From: Crossaster papposus
Taxonomy: Eukaryota > Echinodermata > Asteroidea > Velatida > Solasteridae
NCBI GenBank assembly: GCA_037893245.1
Contig: JBAIAA010000118.1
Coordinates: 1,116,001-1,180,000, forward strand
DNA: 64,000 nucleotides
Direction: 5' to 3'
The first letter of the stretch is position 1, and each line of letters opens with the position of its first letter. Both the position numbers and the translations under genes were made by a program. The notes below the pieces were generated by a model that was not told where the DNA came from, searched no databases, and saw only the letters and a list, made by a program, of their open reading frames with translations. Of this stretch, positions 33,103-44,258 are shown piece by piece.

Positions 33103-34223
33103 TTAAAGAGATCGCATACGTTTAGTAATTGGAACCCACTGTTTGTTTCAATCCTATATAGTTATAGATATATACCATAAAACTAACCTGTCAAAATTTC
33201 ATTTCAAAAGGTGGTATCGATTTTGAGATATTGCCGAAAATCTGGAGCGGTTATGTCCACGCAGGAAGAATATTCTGCATTGGAATACACAATCTGAGAA
33301 ACGTCACTGCAGTAACGCTTCTCAGATTCAAATATTTGGGGATAAAAAGTGATATCATTTTTAAAAATGCATTCATAAATACCTGGGACAGTTTAGGCAT
33401 TCCTATTGGTCGAGAGCCCGTCACGTGGCCGGTTTTAAACGGACGATAAAGACATGGCTAGAAGTGTTTAAAACCAGTTGGCAAAAAAAGTAGCCCTGCA
33501 CATGGACAACTCAATGGACATCCTTCTCCGTGCACTTCACTGCTGCGCAGACCATTGTTCTTATCTATTTTGAACCATTCGGGTGCAAAATCCTGTTTTC
33601 CTCCAAATATGACGAATTTAAGAAAAAAAGTCTTCAACTTTTAAAACAAATTCCATAAGTCGTGCACAAACGCGGTCGCGTCACGTTCGTTCTTTTCCCT
33701 TTGAAAAAAACACGCGCGCGTACGCCATTTAGACGCGGAGGCCTATCCAGTCTATATAATGGAGATCAATGGTAAATACGCTTTATTGCATGTATTGTGA
33801 CGTAAGCGACAGAGGCGGAAACATGTCATTTGACAGTGGCCCGTGAACATGGATAGGGGAAAACACACAGAATGGCGAAACACCAACATTTACTTGCGAC
33901 AATTTGCCGTGATTTTCGGGGCTTTTTTGGCTGAATTTTACAAAAAAGGTATTTATGAATGGGAATAAATGTGTGTTCGGTCGGTATTAATCACTCTGTT
34001 TAATACCGCTTGGAGTCTGGGTGCTGATAATTACCCTCGCCTTCGGCTCGGGTAATTATCAGCACCCAGACTCCAAGCGGTATTAAACAGAGTGGTTAAA
34101 ACCTCCCGAACACACATTTATTCCCTTATTATACTACCCAAAGCTGCTTTACTTCTTATACCAAGTAAGTTTTTATTGCCATACATTTTTGGAGTAATTA
34201 CCAAACGTATACGATCCCTTTAA
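33103..34223. mobile_element. Family D MITE, copy 2, interrupted by another element
   Basis: TTAAAGAGATCGCATACG left; CGTATACGATCCCTTTAA right. 33107-33377 and 34129-34219 are collinear with the other D copies. The TCTTTTTCCATAACC...GTGAAAAG segment is missing and about 750 bp of foreign DNA lies at AATGCATT/ATTATACT. Confidence 0.85.
33378..34128. mobile_element. Foldback insertion within family D copy 2
   Basis: Non-coding. CATTCATAAATACC at its left edge recurs inverted as GGTATTTATGAATG at 33949. The right 180 bp (33957-34136) is a near-perfect hairpin, arms about 80 bp. The loop TCGCCTTCGGCTCGGG is itself a small hairpin motif common in marine-invertebrate foldback repeats. GGTTTTAAACGG/GTTTAAAACCAG form another inner pair near 33430-33475. 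Confidence 0.75.
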
Positions 34224-35460
34224 AGTCTATTTGAAACTATCGTTTTGGACATAAACTATTGTATTTGGTGAGTATTCACCACTGTCCATCTTTATCAAAA
34301 TAATTAAGGATTTAAAGATAAGTTGTTTGCGGTAGCACCATGTGGACATTCTTTAATTTGTGAGTTTGTATGGTTCAGAAAAGAAAGTAGTAAGAGTTTG
34401 TTGAAAACTATTTTAACTTCAACAGTGGCCACGTTGGGGTCTGAAATAACTTCACTCGTGAAAAAAAAGGAACTTCACGAATTAAAAACGTGTTGCACAA
34501 AATTGAATGGTATGTTGCAATGGGTTGCTCCCCGAAGGATGTTTTGGGGGTCTGTTGGGTTGTTTTTTTCGAAAGAAAACGGGCTCCCCGTATATTCTTT
34601 CATTGAGGCTACTTTAACCTAAAATAACTCCAATTCTGAAAATAATAGCTAGGCGTCATACTTCCTGATAAGGTTAGTTCCGTTTTTCTTTTGCCGACAG
34701 AATTTCGCTTTCTATTTCTCGAAACTATCAGCAGATACGTGCCTCGTGTTTGTTCGTTGAGGAACGAGGAACAGCACACAGCAGAGGGTGTCAGTGACTT
34801 CAGATAAACGGCATCGAATGTCTTCGCTTGTATTCTTTTTTTTCTAATCACAACAGTGACTGACAAAAATGAAAGTTCGCTCCGAAATCAGGCCGACCAC
34901 ACCAAGCGGAGTAAACAAAAAAGAAAAAAATAGTTCAGATTTGTCAATATGTTTTGCACAGGATACCGCAAGCCGCGCACGAAAACTACACACAATAGGG
35001 TGACCAGAATGCTTCTCGGCTTTCACTCAGCCGGAAAAGTTGGCCTGTTATTTGTATCTGGAATGCAGTGTCAATTAATAGGTTATCTATCGCGTGGTGT
35101 GGCGTACTATAGCCTCGGATGACACTGCCAAAAACATATATAAGAAATTATGCTGTAACACAATATAGGCGTAGCAGGGCATGGACGCGTCCGGTATGTT
35201 AGATAACGCAGGGAAAGGCTTTCCTTATTTATGCTGATATTATTATGGTTTTGTTGTGGTTAGTGAGGAGTCTTGTGATGTAAGTTCCTGATGGACGCGT
35301 ACTAGTAACATACTGACATTTTGAACTGTGTTTTAGCAATACACTCACCATTATCGGATGATGAAAACAAACAGCCACACTCACTGAAGGTGGTATTAAT
35401 ATTGATACAGCCTTTGGTTAATTTGTGTGACACCGTTTGGTAACTACATTATAAGATGTA
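34224..35460. other. unique spacer
   Basis: A 99-codon ORF at 34323-34622 (peptide CCTKLNGMLQWVAPRRMF) has no recognised domain or splice context. Otherwise AT-rich DNA. Confidence 0.35.
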
Positions 35461-35490
35461 ACTATACTATACTATACTATACTATACTAT
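35461..35490. repeat. (TATAC)n microsatellite
   Basis: Six tandem ACTAT units. Confidence 0.9.
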
Positions 35491-35786
35491 TTTGCATGCT
35501 TCATCAATACAGTGGATCATTCGTTTATTTTGGTGGCTAGTTTTTAGCACCCGCCTCATGAATAATTGTCAATATTTCTTAATTAATCATCTCACGGTAC
35601 AACAGGTTTGACTTGATCAAATCCGTTTTTCGGTTTTAAAGAATGTATACAACAATTAGGCTAAAACCGATTTTGTTTGTATATTGTTTACGTCACCAAC
35701 CTTCCAAATTTGACGAAACATCTGTAGTTTAAATATATTTTAAGCGTTATTAGCTGTTTATTATTATTTGTTTTATATATATTTTT

Positions 35787-35814
35787 TTTTTCGTTCGTTT
35801 GTTTGTTTGTTTGA
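35787..35814. repeat. (GTTT)n microsatellite
   Basis: CGTTTGTTTGTTTGTTTG after a T run. Confidence 0.85.
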
Positions 35815-35839
35815 ACAAACTTGACAGGTTACACACCTA

Positions 35840-36125
35840 CACCCATATAAAGAGGTGTCGGACCCCTATAAAGGGGTGGCGGACCCCTATAAAGGGGTGT
35901 CGGACCCCAATAAAGGGGTGTCGGAACATATGGGTGTTGGAAGATAGGTTGAGTAGTCGGAACTGACAGGGGTGTCGGAACATAATGCGGAACATAAGGG
36001 TCTCGAAACATAGGGGTGTGGGAACTTAGAAGTGTCGGAACACAGGGGTATCGGAATACAGTGGTGTCGGGACATAGGGGTGTCGGAATTCAGGGGTGTC
36101 TAGACATAGGGGTGTCAGAACATAG
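35840..36125. repeat. Degenerate GGGGTGTCGGA minisatellite
   Basis: About 15 units of roughly 18-20 bp. The first part uses CCCCTATAAAGGGGTGTCGGA; the later part uses ACATAGGGGTGTCGGA. Two related subarrays. The Pro/Thr/Leu repeat ORFs on the minus strand come from this array. Confidence 0.9.
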
Positions 36126-36486
36126 CGCAATCACCAATGGACGCATCTTTGTTTTTTTGCAAGCTTGTCAATAGAGGGCGCACACAAATGAAAACGCTCA
36201 ATGGCATGCATGCGTATGGGCAGCGTCGTATCGTGAATTCCCGCCCGTATAGGTCATTTGTGCTGCTTTCATTGCATCCTGGAGAATTTATGGTGCAGAT
36301 TTAACGTGGTTTCAAGTTTCAGCGCGTCATCTGCCTTGGTAGAGTTGACATTTATGATTTTGTGGGAATCTGCCCAACCTCAATGAGAACGTGAAACACG
36401 AAACCGCAATTGGGAAAGATTCGAGATTGGACCGAAGGGTATGGATAATTTAGTTCAGTCAGAATCAATGTTTACCTGTGCGCGTA

Positions 36487-36520
36487 ACATGTACATGTAC
36501 ATACACATGTACATGTATAC
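36487..36520. repeat. ACATGT palindromic cluster
   Basis: ACATGTACATGTACATAC and its inverse side by side. Confidence 0.8.
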
Positions 36521-36887
36521 ATGCAATTCCATTGATTGCACTTGAATACTATTGTCTGTCATTAGGAGCAGTGTACATTCAAATAGAGACGGTCAGTGTA
36601 CACTACTTGGGGTTTTAATTAAGTGAAATGTTTGATTCTCCGGACAATCTGTTGATTTCCAAGCACATTGTATTTACAATGCAAGTGAGAATACTGTACA
36701 GAATCCAAAGACGACAATGATAGGTCGTCAGTAATTCTTAGTTGTTAGGCTGATTGTAATACTTCAAAGTTTGGGTTTTTAAAATCTGTTTTGCTTCCCT
36801 CAATGCTAGATCATCTGAAAGTATGCTATCTTCATAACGTCACGTTTTTGTTCGGTCACACACTGTGATTACCGATGTTCAGTGATG

Positions 36888-37107
36888 TAGTCGAGTTCAT
36901 CACAAGTCCCTGCAAGTCCCTGTAAGTCCCTGCAAGTCCACCACAAGTCATTCAGTTCCAATTTAAATCACAAGCTATTCAAATCAGCTTTGACAAAAGC
37001 ATTCCTTTGTCATTGTTCATCCAGTTACTTGTGACTGCCTTTATGAAGAGACTTGTGACTGGCTTCACGAAAAGACTTGTGAAAGGACTTGCAGGGACTC
37101 GACTACA
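36888..37107. mobile_element. Family Q foldback with CAAGTCC units
   Basis: GTAGTCGAG...CAAGTCCCTGCAAG at the left and CTTGCAGGGACTCGACTAC at the right are inverted. Each arm holds several short direct units (CACAAGTC left, GACTTGTG right). A looser relative lies at 49030-49160. Confidence 0.65.
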
Positions 37108-37626
37108 ACCCTGCCGATGTTTTGAGGATTTCTTGTTCCAAATGGGTTTACAAACATTTTTCCTAATCGGCAATCGGTTAGCATTTCAAGTATCCTAGTC
37201 GGGACTGACTGATAAGAACTTTGAATGATTATTATATTAAATTTTAAGAATAATAATTTCAACCGATATGTGGCACGATAATATTTGATTGATGACAAAA
37301 TAAGTGCTCGCAAGAGAGGTTTCGGGGTCCGTTGTGGCAAAAAGGAGGTTAAAACTAATCTCTTGTATGCCTCTCTGGAGTTACACTCTTAATAATACAT
37401 CTTAGTCAAAATACTGACTTGTTTTCTAGTTCTAGAGAAACGAGGGGAAAACCAAGGAAAAAAGCTATCTACTCGTAACTAGAGATTCCGTTATTAATTT
37501 GTGTCTAGGGTTTCCAGTCGCACCAAGCAAAACATACTTTTAAAAGAGTTCATCTGGTGTCAAACAATGGGCCTATATATATTATAGCCAATAGTAACGC
37601 TACACATTCTTGGGATTTAATCTAAT

Positions 37627-38390
37627 TTAAAGGGGTAATATATTTTTTGGATACAGCTTTCCAAAAAGTACCCCAACCAAAATACCGTGGAAAATCTTAG
37701 GCCTACTCACTGTAAAGATATTAATGATTCTAAACTCCATGTGAAATTATCCCGTCTGGCATGCTGTCATTTTGAAAAAAAATAACAAAAGAATACCATT
37801 TCCAAATATGTGCGTCATAGACGCACCTTTTGAAATTTCCGCAAATAGTGCTCGCATGTTTTCGAACGACGCGCAGCGCACGCGCGTTATTATAGACCAT
37901 TCGTTTTTTATACGCGTACGGGATATATATGCGGCTCTAAAAAGCCGCTTATTAAAACATTTTGCGTTGTTTCACTATTGGTACACTATCGGCAATTTAC
38001 ATCCCATCTCAACATGTATAATGTAAAACTAACGAAATTATCACACAAAATGGCTATAGAAAACTGTTTTCGAGCCGCATGTACGAATCCCGTAATGCGT
38101 ATCAAACTATTGGTCTGTTCAGTGCGCCACATACACGCACGAGTAGCTGCAATCCGCTGGCTGAGAACGCAGCCTAAACGCACATTGTGGTCGTAATTTA
38201 AATTGTGACTCAACAAATTTTAAAATAAAATTGAAATCTTAGAATCTTGTTTTCTCGAAATATTTAGCATTCACAGAGCTAAAAACTTCATCGGGTTGTT
38301 TGTCAAGCACCTTTCTTTGTATTTGGAGCGCTTTTGCTGCTCCAAACCATATGAAATGCACAACTGACAAATGGTCTATTGTCCCTTTAA
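37627..38390. mobile_element. Possible TTAA element R
   Basis: Starts TTAAAGGGGTAATATA and ends TATTGTCCCTTTAA, so about 8 bp of inverted terminus with TTAA. Interior has a CpG-rich patch (GACGCGCAGCGCACGCGCG near 37868) and a TGCGGCTCTAAAAAGCCGC hairpin. One copy only. Its right TTAA is also the left TTAA of family A copy 9. Confidence 0.35.
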
Positions 38391-38736
38391 AGGTAGGATA
38401 CACCATTGGTGAATTGGTAATTGCTTTAATAATCAGGAATGGGTGGATTTGGGGGTTGTATTTGATAGTAATCGTTTAATTGACCTGTCCGAAGTTTTAC
38501 AATCATGGATGCCAAGAAAAAAGCAAGACAAACGGCGTTGCTTTTCAACCGGCGTCGGGCAGTGGTTCTTATGTTGTTCCAGTGTGTTTTCGCGATCGGA
38601 ACAATTATACGATATCTAGCGCAATCGTCTTGCTGGATGCCTACAATCATTATTCACTTTCATAAGTAAGGTATTTCTTAATAATTCGGTATAGTAATCA
38701 TTGATGATATCTGCAAATGGTGTATCCTACCTTTAA
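38387..38736 (+). mobile_element. Family A MITE, copy 9
   Basis: TTAA both ends; AAAGGTAGGATACACCATTG left. A local GAATTGGTGAATTGG duplication and most of the central palindrome missing (CGCGATCGGAAC). Confidence 0.9.
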
Positions 38737-38959
38737 GTGACTACGCTAAAACAAAAATGAAATCATACGTAATATACAGTATACTGAGTCTCACCAGAGC
38801 GGCAGATCCACCCAAGCGTGGTTATTTGACATCTAAAGTTTCAACGACAAAATTGGCACACGGAACGTAAAACCTTTATCTTCAAAATTATACGTTATTA
38901 AACAGCGCGGCCATCTGTACATGATGTTTTTCCGTTGCATTTTGCTGTAATAATTTTAT

Positions 38960-39079
38960 CATAATTCATAAAGTTGCTAAGCACTAAACAAACAATATAA
39001 ACTTAACAAAAACCGGGTGAGCATCATTTTGGTGTTCAATCTTAGTTTATTCATACATTTTTGCTAAAAGGAATTTCGC
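38960..39079. repeat. Family C fragment
   Basis: AATTCATAAAGTTGCTAAGC start and internal AACAAAAACCGGG; the right half has decayed. Confidence 0.4.
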
Positions 39080-39379
39080 TTAAAGGTGGGATACATCATT
39101 TGTAATTGCTTGAATTATCATAATTAATGGGTGGATTTGGGGGTTTGTATTTTATAGTAAATATCGTTTAACTGACCTGGCCGAAGTTTTACAATCATGG
39201 ATGCTGGGAAAAGATGCTGGTATTTTTCGCGATCGCCGTCCGGAACAATTACAGAATTTTAGCGCAATCCTTTTGCTGGATGCCTACAATCATTATTTAC
39301 CGTCAAATAAGTAAGATATTTCCTAATAATTCGATAGTAAAATGTTTCGATATCTGCAAATGGTGTATCCTACCTTTAA
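39080..39379 (+). mobile_element. Family A MITE, copy 10, shortened
   Basis: TTAAAGGTGGGATACATC to GTGTATCCTACCTTTAA. About 300 bp. The segment with the ACGGCGTTCGTTTTCAACC block is deleted and only half of the palindrome remains (CGCGATCGCCGTCCGG). Confidence 0.9.
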
Positions 39380-40199
39380 ATTTGTTTTTATATTTTAAAT
39401 GATAACTTTATTTAGCATAAGCAAACTCGGCGTTCCTGAAAAACTTGAAGCACTGTTTCGTTTGTTTCCCCAAACCATCCAGATGTCTAGTTTTGACAAA
39501 GTGAATTAATATTGACTGCGGGTCGTTAGTTGTTGAACTTTGACATTTGACATATCTCCCGAGGCATCCAACACCCGTAACACAATCCCCACCGTGCATG
39601 GATGATATATTATCTTTGAAAACATCGAACCATCCACTGGGAATGATGGCAAGTTGAAATGAATTCATTTCCCCCGTTTTGACATGTGTGGGTGTGTGTG
39701 TTTGCTGGACTAATATCGATACCGTATACTGGCGTTAGTCATGTTCCAAGCTTGTGGGATTTAGCACGATCGATGTTACCAAATACGTTTTCCGGTACTT
39801 CCCGGAAACCGAATTCCCAGCTACGAGTAGATTTATTATATTACAAGAAAAGACATTTCGGATAAACCAAATTTCAAAGAAATAAAAGTGTGGTTTTTTT
39901 TTTACAGGAGTTATTGGTTACTATTTTTCGAAAGAATTTAATTGAGATATGCAAATGCAAGGAATTCGGAGCTATCTCCTTTCTTTGAACGTTATAAAGC
40001 AGTATTCAGCTGTATTTTGACATTTGAATCGCTGTATATGTATTTGTTAGTAGAGCTAATTGGGCACGATAATTTGTTTCACTATAATTCAGAGGGAAAA
40101 GGTTAGAATTGCCACTGAAATCAAATGAAAATTGTAATATTCACCAAGGATAAAAATATTCACTCCTGAACTGAGCGCGTTGTATAATGCTACAATATT
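39380..40199. other. unique spacer
   Basis: No gene recognised; GTGTGGGTGTGTGTG at 39686. Confidence 0.4.
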
Positions 40200-40708
40200 G
40201 GCGACGAGCTTAAAGATCGGGTGTCGAATGGTTGACGGGCCTTGAGGCCGAAACTAGACTACGGGGCACAGATTCAGCAATATCTCTTTATTTCAAGCCC
40301 CAAAACGTCTGTCATTTTCTGCGCCATTATTCAACCTAGCGGGCAGGCCGGTTATTTTTTTATTCAGCAGATTATCGGGGAGGGAGTACGGGATCGGCTA
40401 GGCCGGCCTTTCCGTACCAGCTGCTTGGTATCAACTTGGATCAGACAGCGACCGGGCTCGCGGCAACATCCACAGAAACAACACATGCGCGCACACAAAA
40501 TGGCCCGATATTCAATACAGCTATTTTCGAGCCAATATTTTGTGGATACTCATGCTGCAAACAGCTTGAAAACAAAACAAAAACACCCGACCGTATGAAC
40601 TATTAATGATAGTAAAGAGCGGCTAGACGAAAAAGTTGATCCATGGTCCTTAGGTCAAAAGCTTGACCGGGCGCGCTACTCGCAACCGCGGGCCCAGTGT
40701 GACCAGCA
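40200..40708. promoter_or_regulatory. GC-rich unique island
   Basis: CpG-rich DNA with overlapping ORFs, no domain recognised. GC-rich DNA resumes after the family C insertion (40926-41110), so C copy 3 probably landed inside this island. Confidence 0.3.
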
Positions 40709-40925
40709 GGGACCAATTTCATAAAACATGTAAGCACAAACGTTTGCTTATCGTGAAAATTACAAACCAAATGTTCAGGTGATGCTTATTGTTTGTGACT
40801 GGTAATCAGCTGGTTTTAGCTTAGCATGAAAAGTACATGCAGTTTGGGCTGGTACCTTGTTTTTACTGATGAGTTTTTTTTGTGCTAAGCAAATTGTTGT
40901 GCTTACATGTTTTATGAAATTAGCC
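40709..40925. mobile_element. Family C foldback, copy 3
   Basis: GGGACCAATTTCATAAAACA to TGTTTTATGAAATTAGCC. Same ATAAAACATGTAAGCAC subfamily as copy 2; TGGTAATCAGCTGGTTTTAG in the middle. Confidence 0.85.
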
Positions 40926-41109
40926 TGTCCGCACGGCTTTGCTGGACGCGCGGTTTCTCGGCCGTGCTGCCACTCATCTGAAATGCCGCGAGGGCCCCAG
41001 TCTCACCACCTGAATTATTTAGCAGCGCGAGGGTTTATATCTTGCCCCCAATTCCAGATGTTGCAAGGCAATAACGGCCGTTGGATGGATCATCGACGCT
41101 GGCTTAATG

Positions 41110-41893
41110 TACGCGTTTTCAGATGATCATGTGTAGTGTATATACGACTGCTGCCAATTCAAGTTTGTTCACCATCGATTAGAAGAGCTATGTAATAATT
41201 ACTGCGTGCCGATTCTAGCGAGGAATCAGTGAATCATCCTCTTGTCATGTACATTCACAGGCAGCTTCTGTTTGTGACCGCTTCTAATAATCAACGGAAG
41301 TCGTGAGCAGTTGGCTGTGGGTTTCCACGTTTATTATTATTTTTGGATGTCATCGTAGAGAGAGGAAGCGTTCTGTATACCAAAAATGTATGTTTTAGTC
41401 CACAACGCGGATATCAATACAGGAACATAATCATACACAATAACATCCTCAATTAGGGTAGTCAGTAACCTTATCTGTCAATCAACAACTGTTTTGTTGC
41501 AATCGGATAGAAAAATGCTCCCCCCAAAAAACACCAAAAGAACCCCCAAAAAAACCCAAACACAAAAAACCAATAACAACAACAGGATGACAACATTATC
41601 CATACAATTGTGAGTTCTGAAACAATATTTGTTTTCGCTTGCGCCTACTTGTCATGTGGTCAAATATTTAAGTTTATATTAGAATACTATTTGTTACTGG
41701 TATTTTTTTTATTCACGATTTCCAACTTTTCAATTATGCAGTTTTACCATGTATAGTTGTTGATGAACAGGACGTGCCATGAAAACGTTTTCTATTGAGA
41801 GATACGATACAATGAATACATCACCTGACACCTATCTATAATGGCAAACAACATGCCAGATACACTCTTTACTAACGTCTAATTCGGTGTCCA
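41110..41893. other. unique spacer with A/C-rich tract
   Basis: 41519-41585 is almost only A and C (CCCCCAAAAAACACC). Otherwise AT-rich; nothing recognised. Confidence 0.4.
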
Positions 41894-42228
41894 GTAAAGG
41901 GATCGTATACGTTTGGTAATTACTCCAACAATTAATGGCAATAAAAACTTACTTGGTAAGAAGTACAGCAGCTTTGGATAGTATAATGCATTTTTGAATA
42001 TGAATCTGAGAAGCGTTACTGCAGTGACGTTTCTCATAGTGTGTATTCCAATGCAGATTATTCTTCCTGCGTGGACATAACCGCTCCAGATTTTCGGCAA
42101 TATCTCAAAATCGCTACCACCTTTTGAAATGAAATATTTACAGGTTAGTTTTATGGTATATATCTATAACTATATAGGATTGAAACAAACAGTGGGTTTC
42201 AATTACCAAACGTATACGATCCCTTCAA
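41894..42228 (+). mobile_element. Family D MITE, copy 3
   Basis: GTAAAGGGATCGTATACG left and CGTATACGATCCCTTCAA right; both TTAA sites carry one substitution. Lacks the AACCGCAGTTCTTCGAAG block. Confidence 0.9.
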
Positions 42229-42330
42229 ATAATACTAGACCGATTACCGAGTTCGTAGGTTGCATAGAGTTGCTGGATGTAGTGACTGATTGCAATGAGA
42301 AGTTATCGTTTGGATCTGCCGTGCTGTCAT

Positions 42331-42713
42331 TGAAGATAGGATACACCATTGGTAATTGCTTGAATTATCATGAATAGGTAGATTTGGGGGGTTGTATTTT
42401 ATAGTAAATATCGTTTAACTGACCTGTTCGAAGTTTTACAATCATGGATGCCGAGAAAAGCACAAAAAACGGCGTTCGTTTTTAACCGGCGTCGGGCAGT
42501 TATTCTTATGTTATCTTTTTCGCGATCGCCGTCCGGCTACTGCAAATTTTTCTTTATAAAATTATATTTTTCGAAATAATTACAGGATATCTATATCGCA
42601 ATAATTTTGCTGGATGCCTAGAATCATTATTTATTTTCAAATGAGTAAGATATTTCTTAATAATTCGGTAGTAAATATTTTCGATATCTGCAAATGGTGT
42701 ATCCTACCTTTAA
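42331..42713 (+). mobile_element. Family A MITE, copy 11
   Basis: Left end TGAAGATAGGATACACC (TTAA decayed), right GTGTATCCTACCTTTAA. Half palindrome CGCGATCGCCGTCCGGC. Follows D copy 3 by about 100 bp. Confidence 0.9.
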
Positions 42714-42800
42714 CGTCTTTGTTCGGATCTACCAGGCTATCACTAACGTTAATTAGTAATGTTCTCATATAATCGCCCCTAATTACGTAGGTCAAAAATT
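42714..42800 (+). repeat. Dispersed repeat T, copy 2
   Basis: ACGTCTTTGTTCGGATC, TTAATTAGTAATG, TAATCGCCCCTAATTACG; compare 1376-1480 on the minus strand. Begins exactly at the right end of family A copy 11. Confidence 0.4.
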
Positions 42801-43061
42801 CGGCTCCTATTACTGTCTGCTCTGGATCCCTGCTGGTACCCATGCCAAATATGAATGCCGCCAAGCTGCCGGTACCCGAGAAAAATGCAGAAACATAAAG
42901 AGATACATACACACATTTGCATTTGTTGTATCCTTGTGGAGACATCGCTTTGTTCTCGTGTACAAAAAAGGTAAACAAAATCGACAACTTTTTTTCTGAA
43001 TGCACTTATTACAACCACAATTAATTTCCTGGGTGGAAATTTCAATCCAATATACCCTATA

Positions 43062-43097
43062 TTATACCCTAACTCAAACACTAACCCTAACCCAAGT
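43062..43097. repeat. Short degenerate CCCTAA stretch
   Basis: ACCCTAACTCAAACACTAACCCTAACCC; about four telomere-type units, no palindrome arms. Confidence 0.5.
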
Positions 43098-43491
43098 TTT
43101 TGAGTAATTTTGAGCCAATCCGTATAATACTAGAGTAGCTCATGGTGGTGTTGTATGCAAATATATGTCCAGAACTAAACTTTTCAAGAATCCACTAATT
43201 GAAGGTCCAGGAACAATTTCGTTGGTAACACATAATACCAACCAAATATTGTTCCGAATAAAAAAATGGTGGAGATCTTTATACTTATAGAAATTACTCT
43301 GTGGAGACGTATTTTTCCATAATTGTCCCCATTTTGTTCACGTCTCCACAGGGTATCGTATTTCCCTCCATATATACATGTATACATACCGAATCCCGGA
43401 GGTTTGCTCATTTATGTGTTAGATTTGTTTGTTTTGGCAACAATTTTCCACTAATTTTGTTCAATAGAAATCCCCAAATTGATTTGTTTTG

Positions 43492-44258
43492 TTAAAAGTA
43501 GTATACGCCATTTGCAAACATAAACAAAACCTACTGAATTATTATGAAATACCTTACTTGACTGCAAGTGAATAAATGTCTCAAGCAATCTGTGAAATCA
43601 CAGCATCTGGTGTGCTGTGGTTTTCAAGAAAAGTGAAATTTTGTATTTCGGCAATCGTCGGAAAAAAACCCTGACTATACTCGAACACTGTTCCCAAATT
43701 ATAGTCTGCATTTTATTTGCAATACTGATACACATCCATGAATGGGTGCCAGCCACTGACCTCTATACATGGACAGATCATCCATTGTTTCATTTTGAAG
43801 TCGGCATGCAGAGAAGTGCAACATGGCGGACCCACGAAGTCACTCTGTGAGCCAATGAAATGTCCAGGTGTAGAGTTCAGTTGGTTGGTAAATCCACTGA
43901 CCTCTACAACTGGACATTTCATTGGCTCGCAGCAGTGACGCCATGTTGCACTTCCAGTTCACGCCGACTTCAAGTGTTAGCACAGCAGAATATGGACAAT
44001 GATCCGTCCAGGTGTTGAGGTCAGTGGTGCCAGCCAACTGTAGTCTGGTTTCCTCACTAGGTCTATGTTTCGACTGAAGGAAGTCGAGGAACCAGACTAC
44101 TAAAAAAAGGTATTAAATATCTTGGTTTTTCCAATATCTCTGAACAAAACTTTTAAATTAGGTCAGAGTCACAATATTTTTCTATAAAATAACTCCCTAA
44201 ACCCATCTATAATTTCGAAAATTACAACCGAAGCAAATGATGTATACTATACCTTTAA
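43492..44258. mobile_element. Family B element, copy 3, host of family P
   Basis: TTAAAAGTAGTATACGCC left; GATGTATACTATACCTTTAA right. TTAA duplicated. Diagnostic blocks in order: GAAATACCTTACTTGACTGC, CATCTGGTGTGCTGTGG, then after the family P insertion GTCTGGTTTCC...GGAACCAGACTAC. About 490 bp once the insertion is discounted. Confidence 0.85.
43755..44025. mobile_element. Family P foldback, Mutator-like, copy 1
   Basis: Ends ACTGACCTCTA / TxGAGGTCAGT. Flanked by exact 10-bp direct repeats GGTGCCAGCC at 43745-43754 and 44026-44035. Two mirror halves of about 128 bp, each bounded by the same terminus: 43755-43882 and 43897-44025. A 9-11 bp duplication with long TIRs fits the Mutator-like group. 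Confidence 0.85.

Noticed and set aside
43301-43363. Hairpin CTGTGGAGACGT / ACGTCTCCACAG
   Set aside because: 12-bp arms, single copy, no flanking duplication; not enough to call an element.
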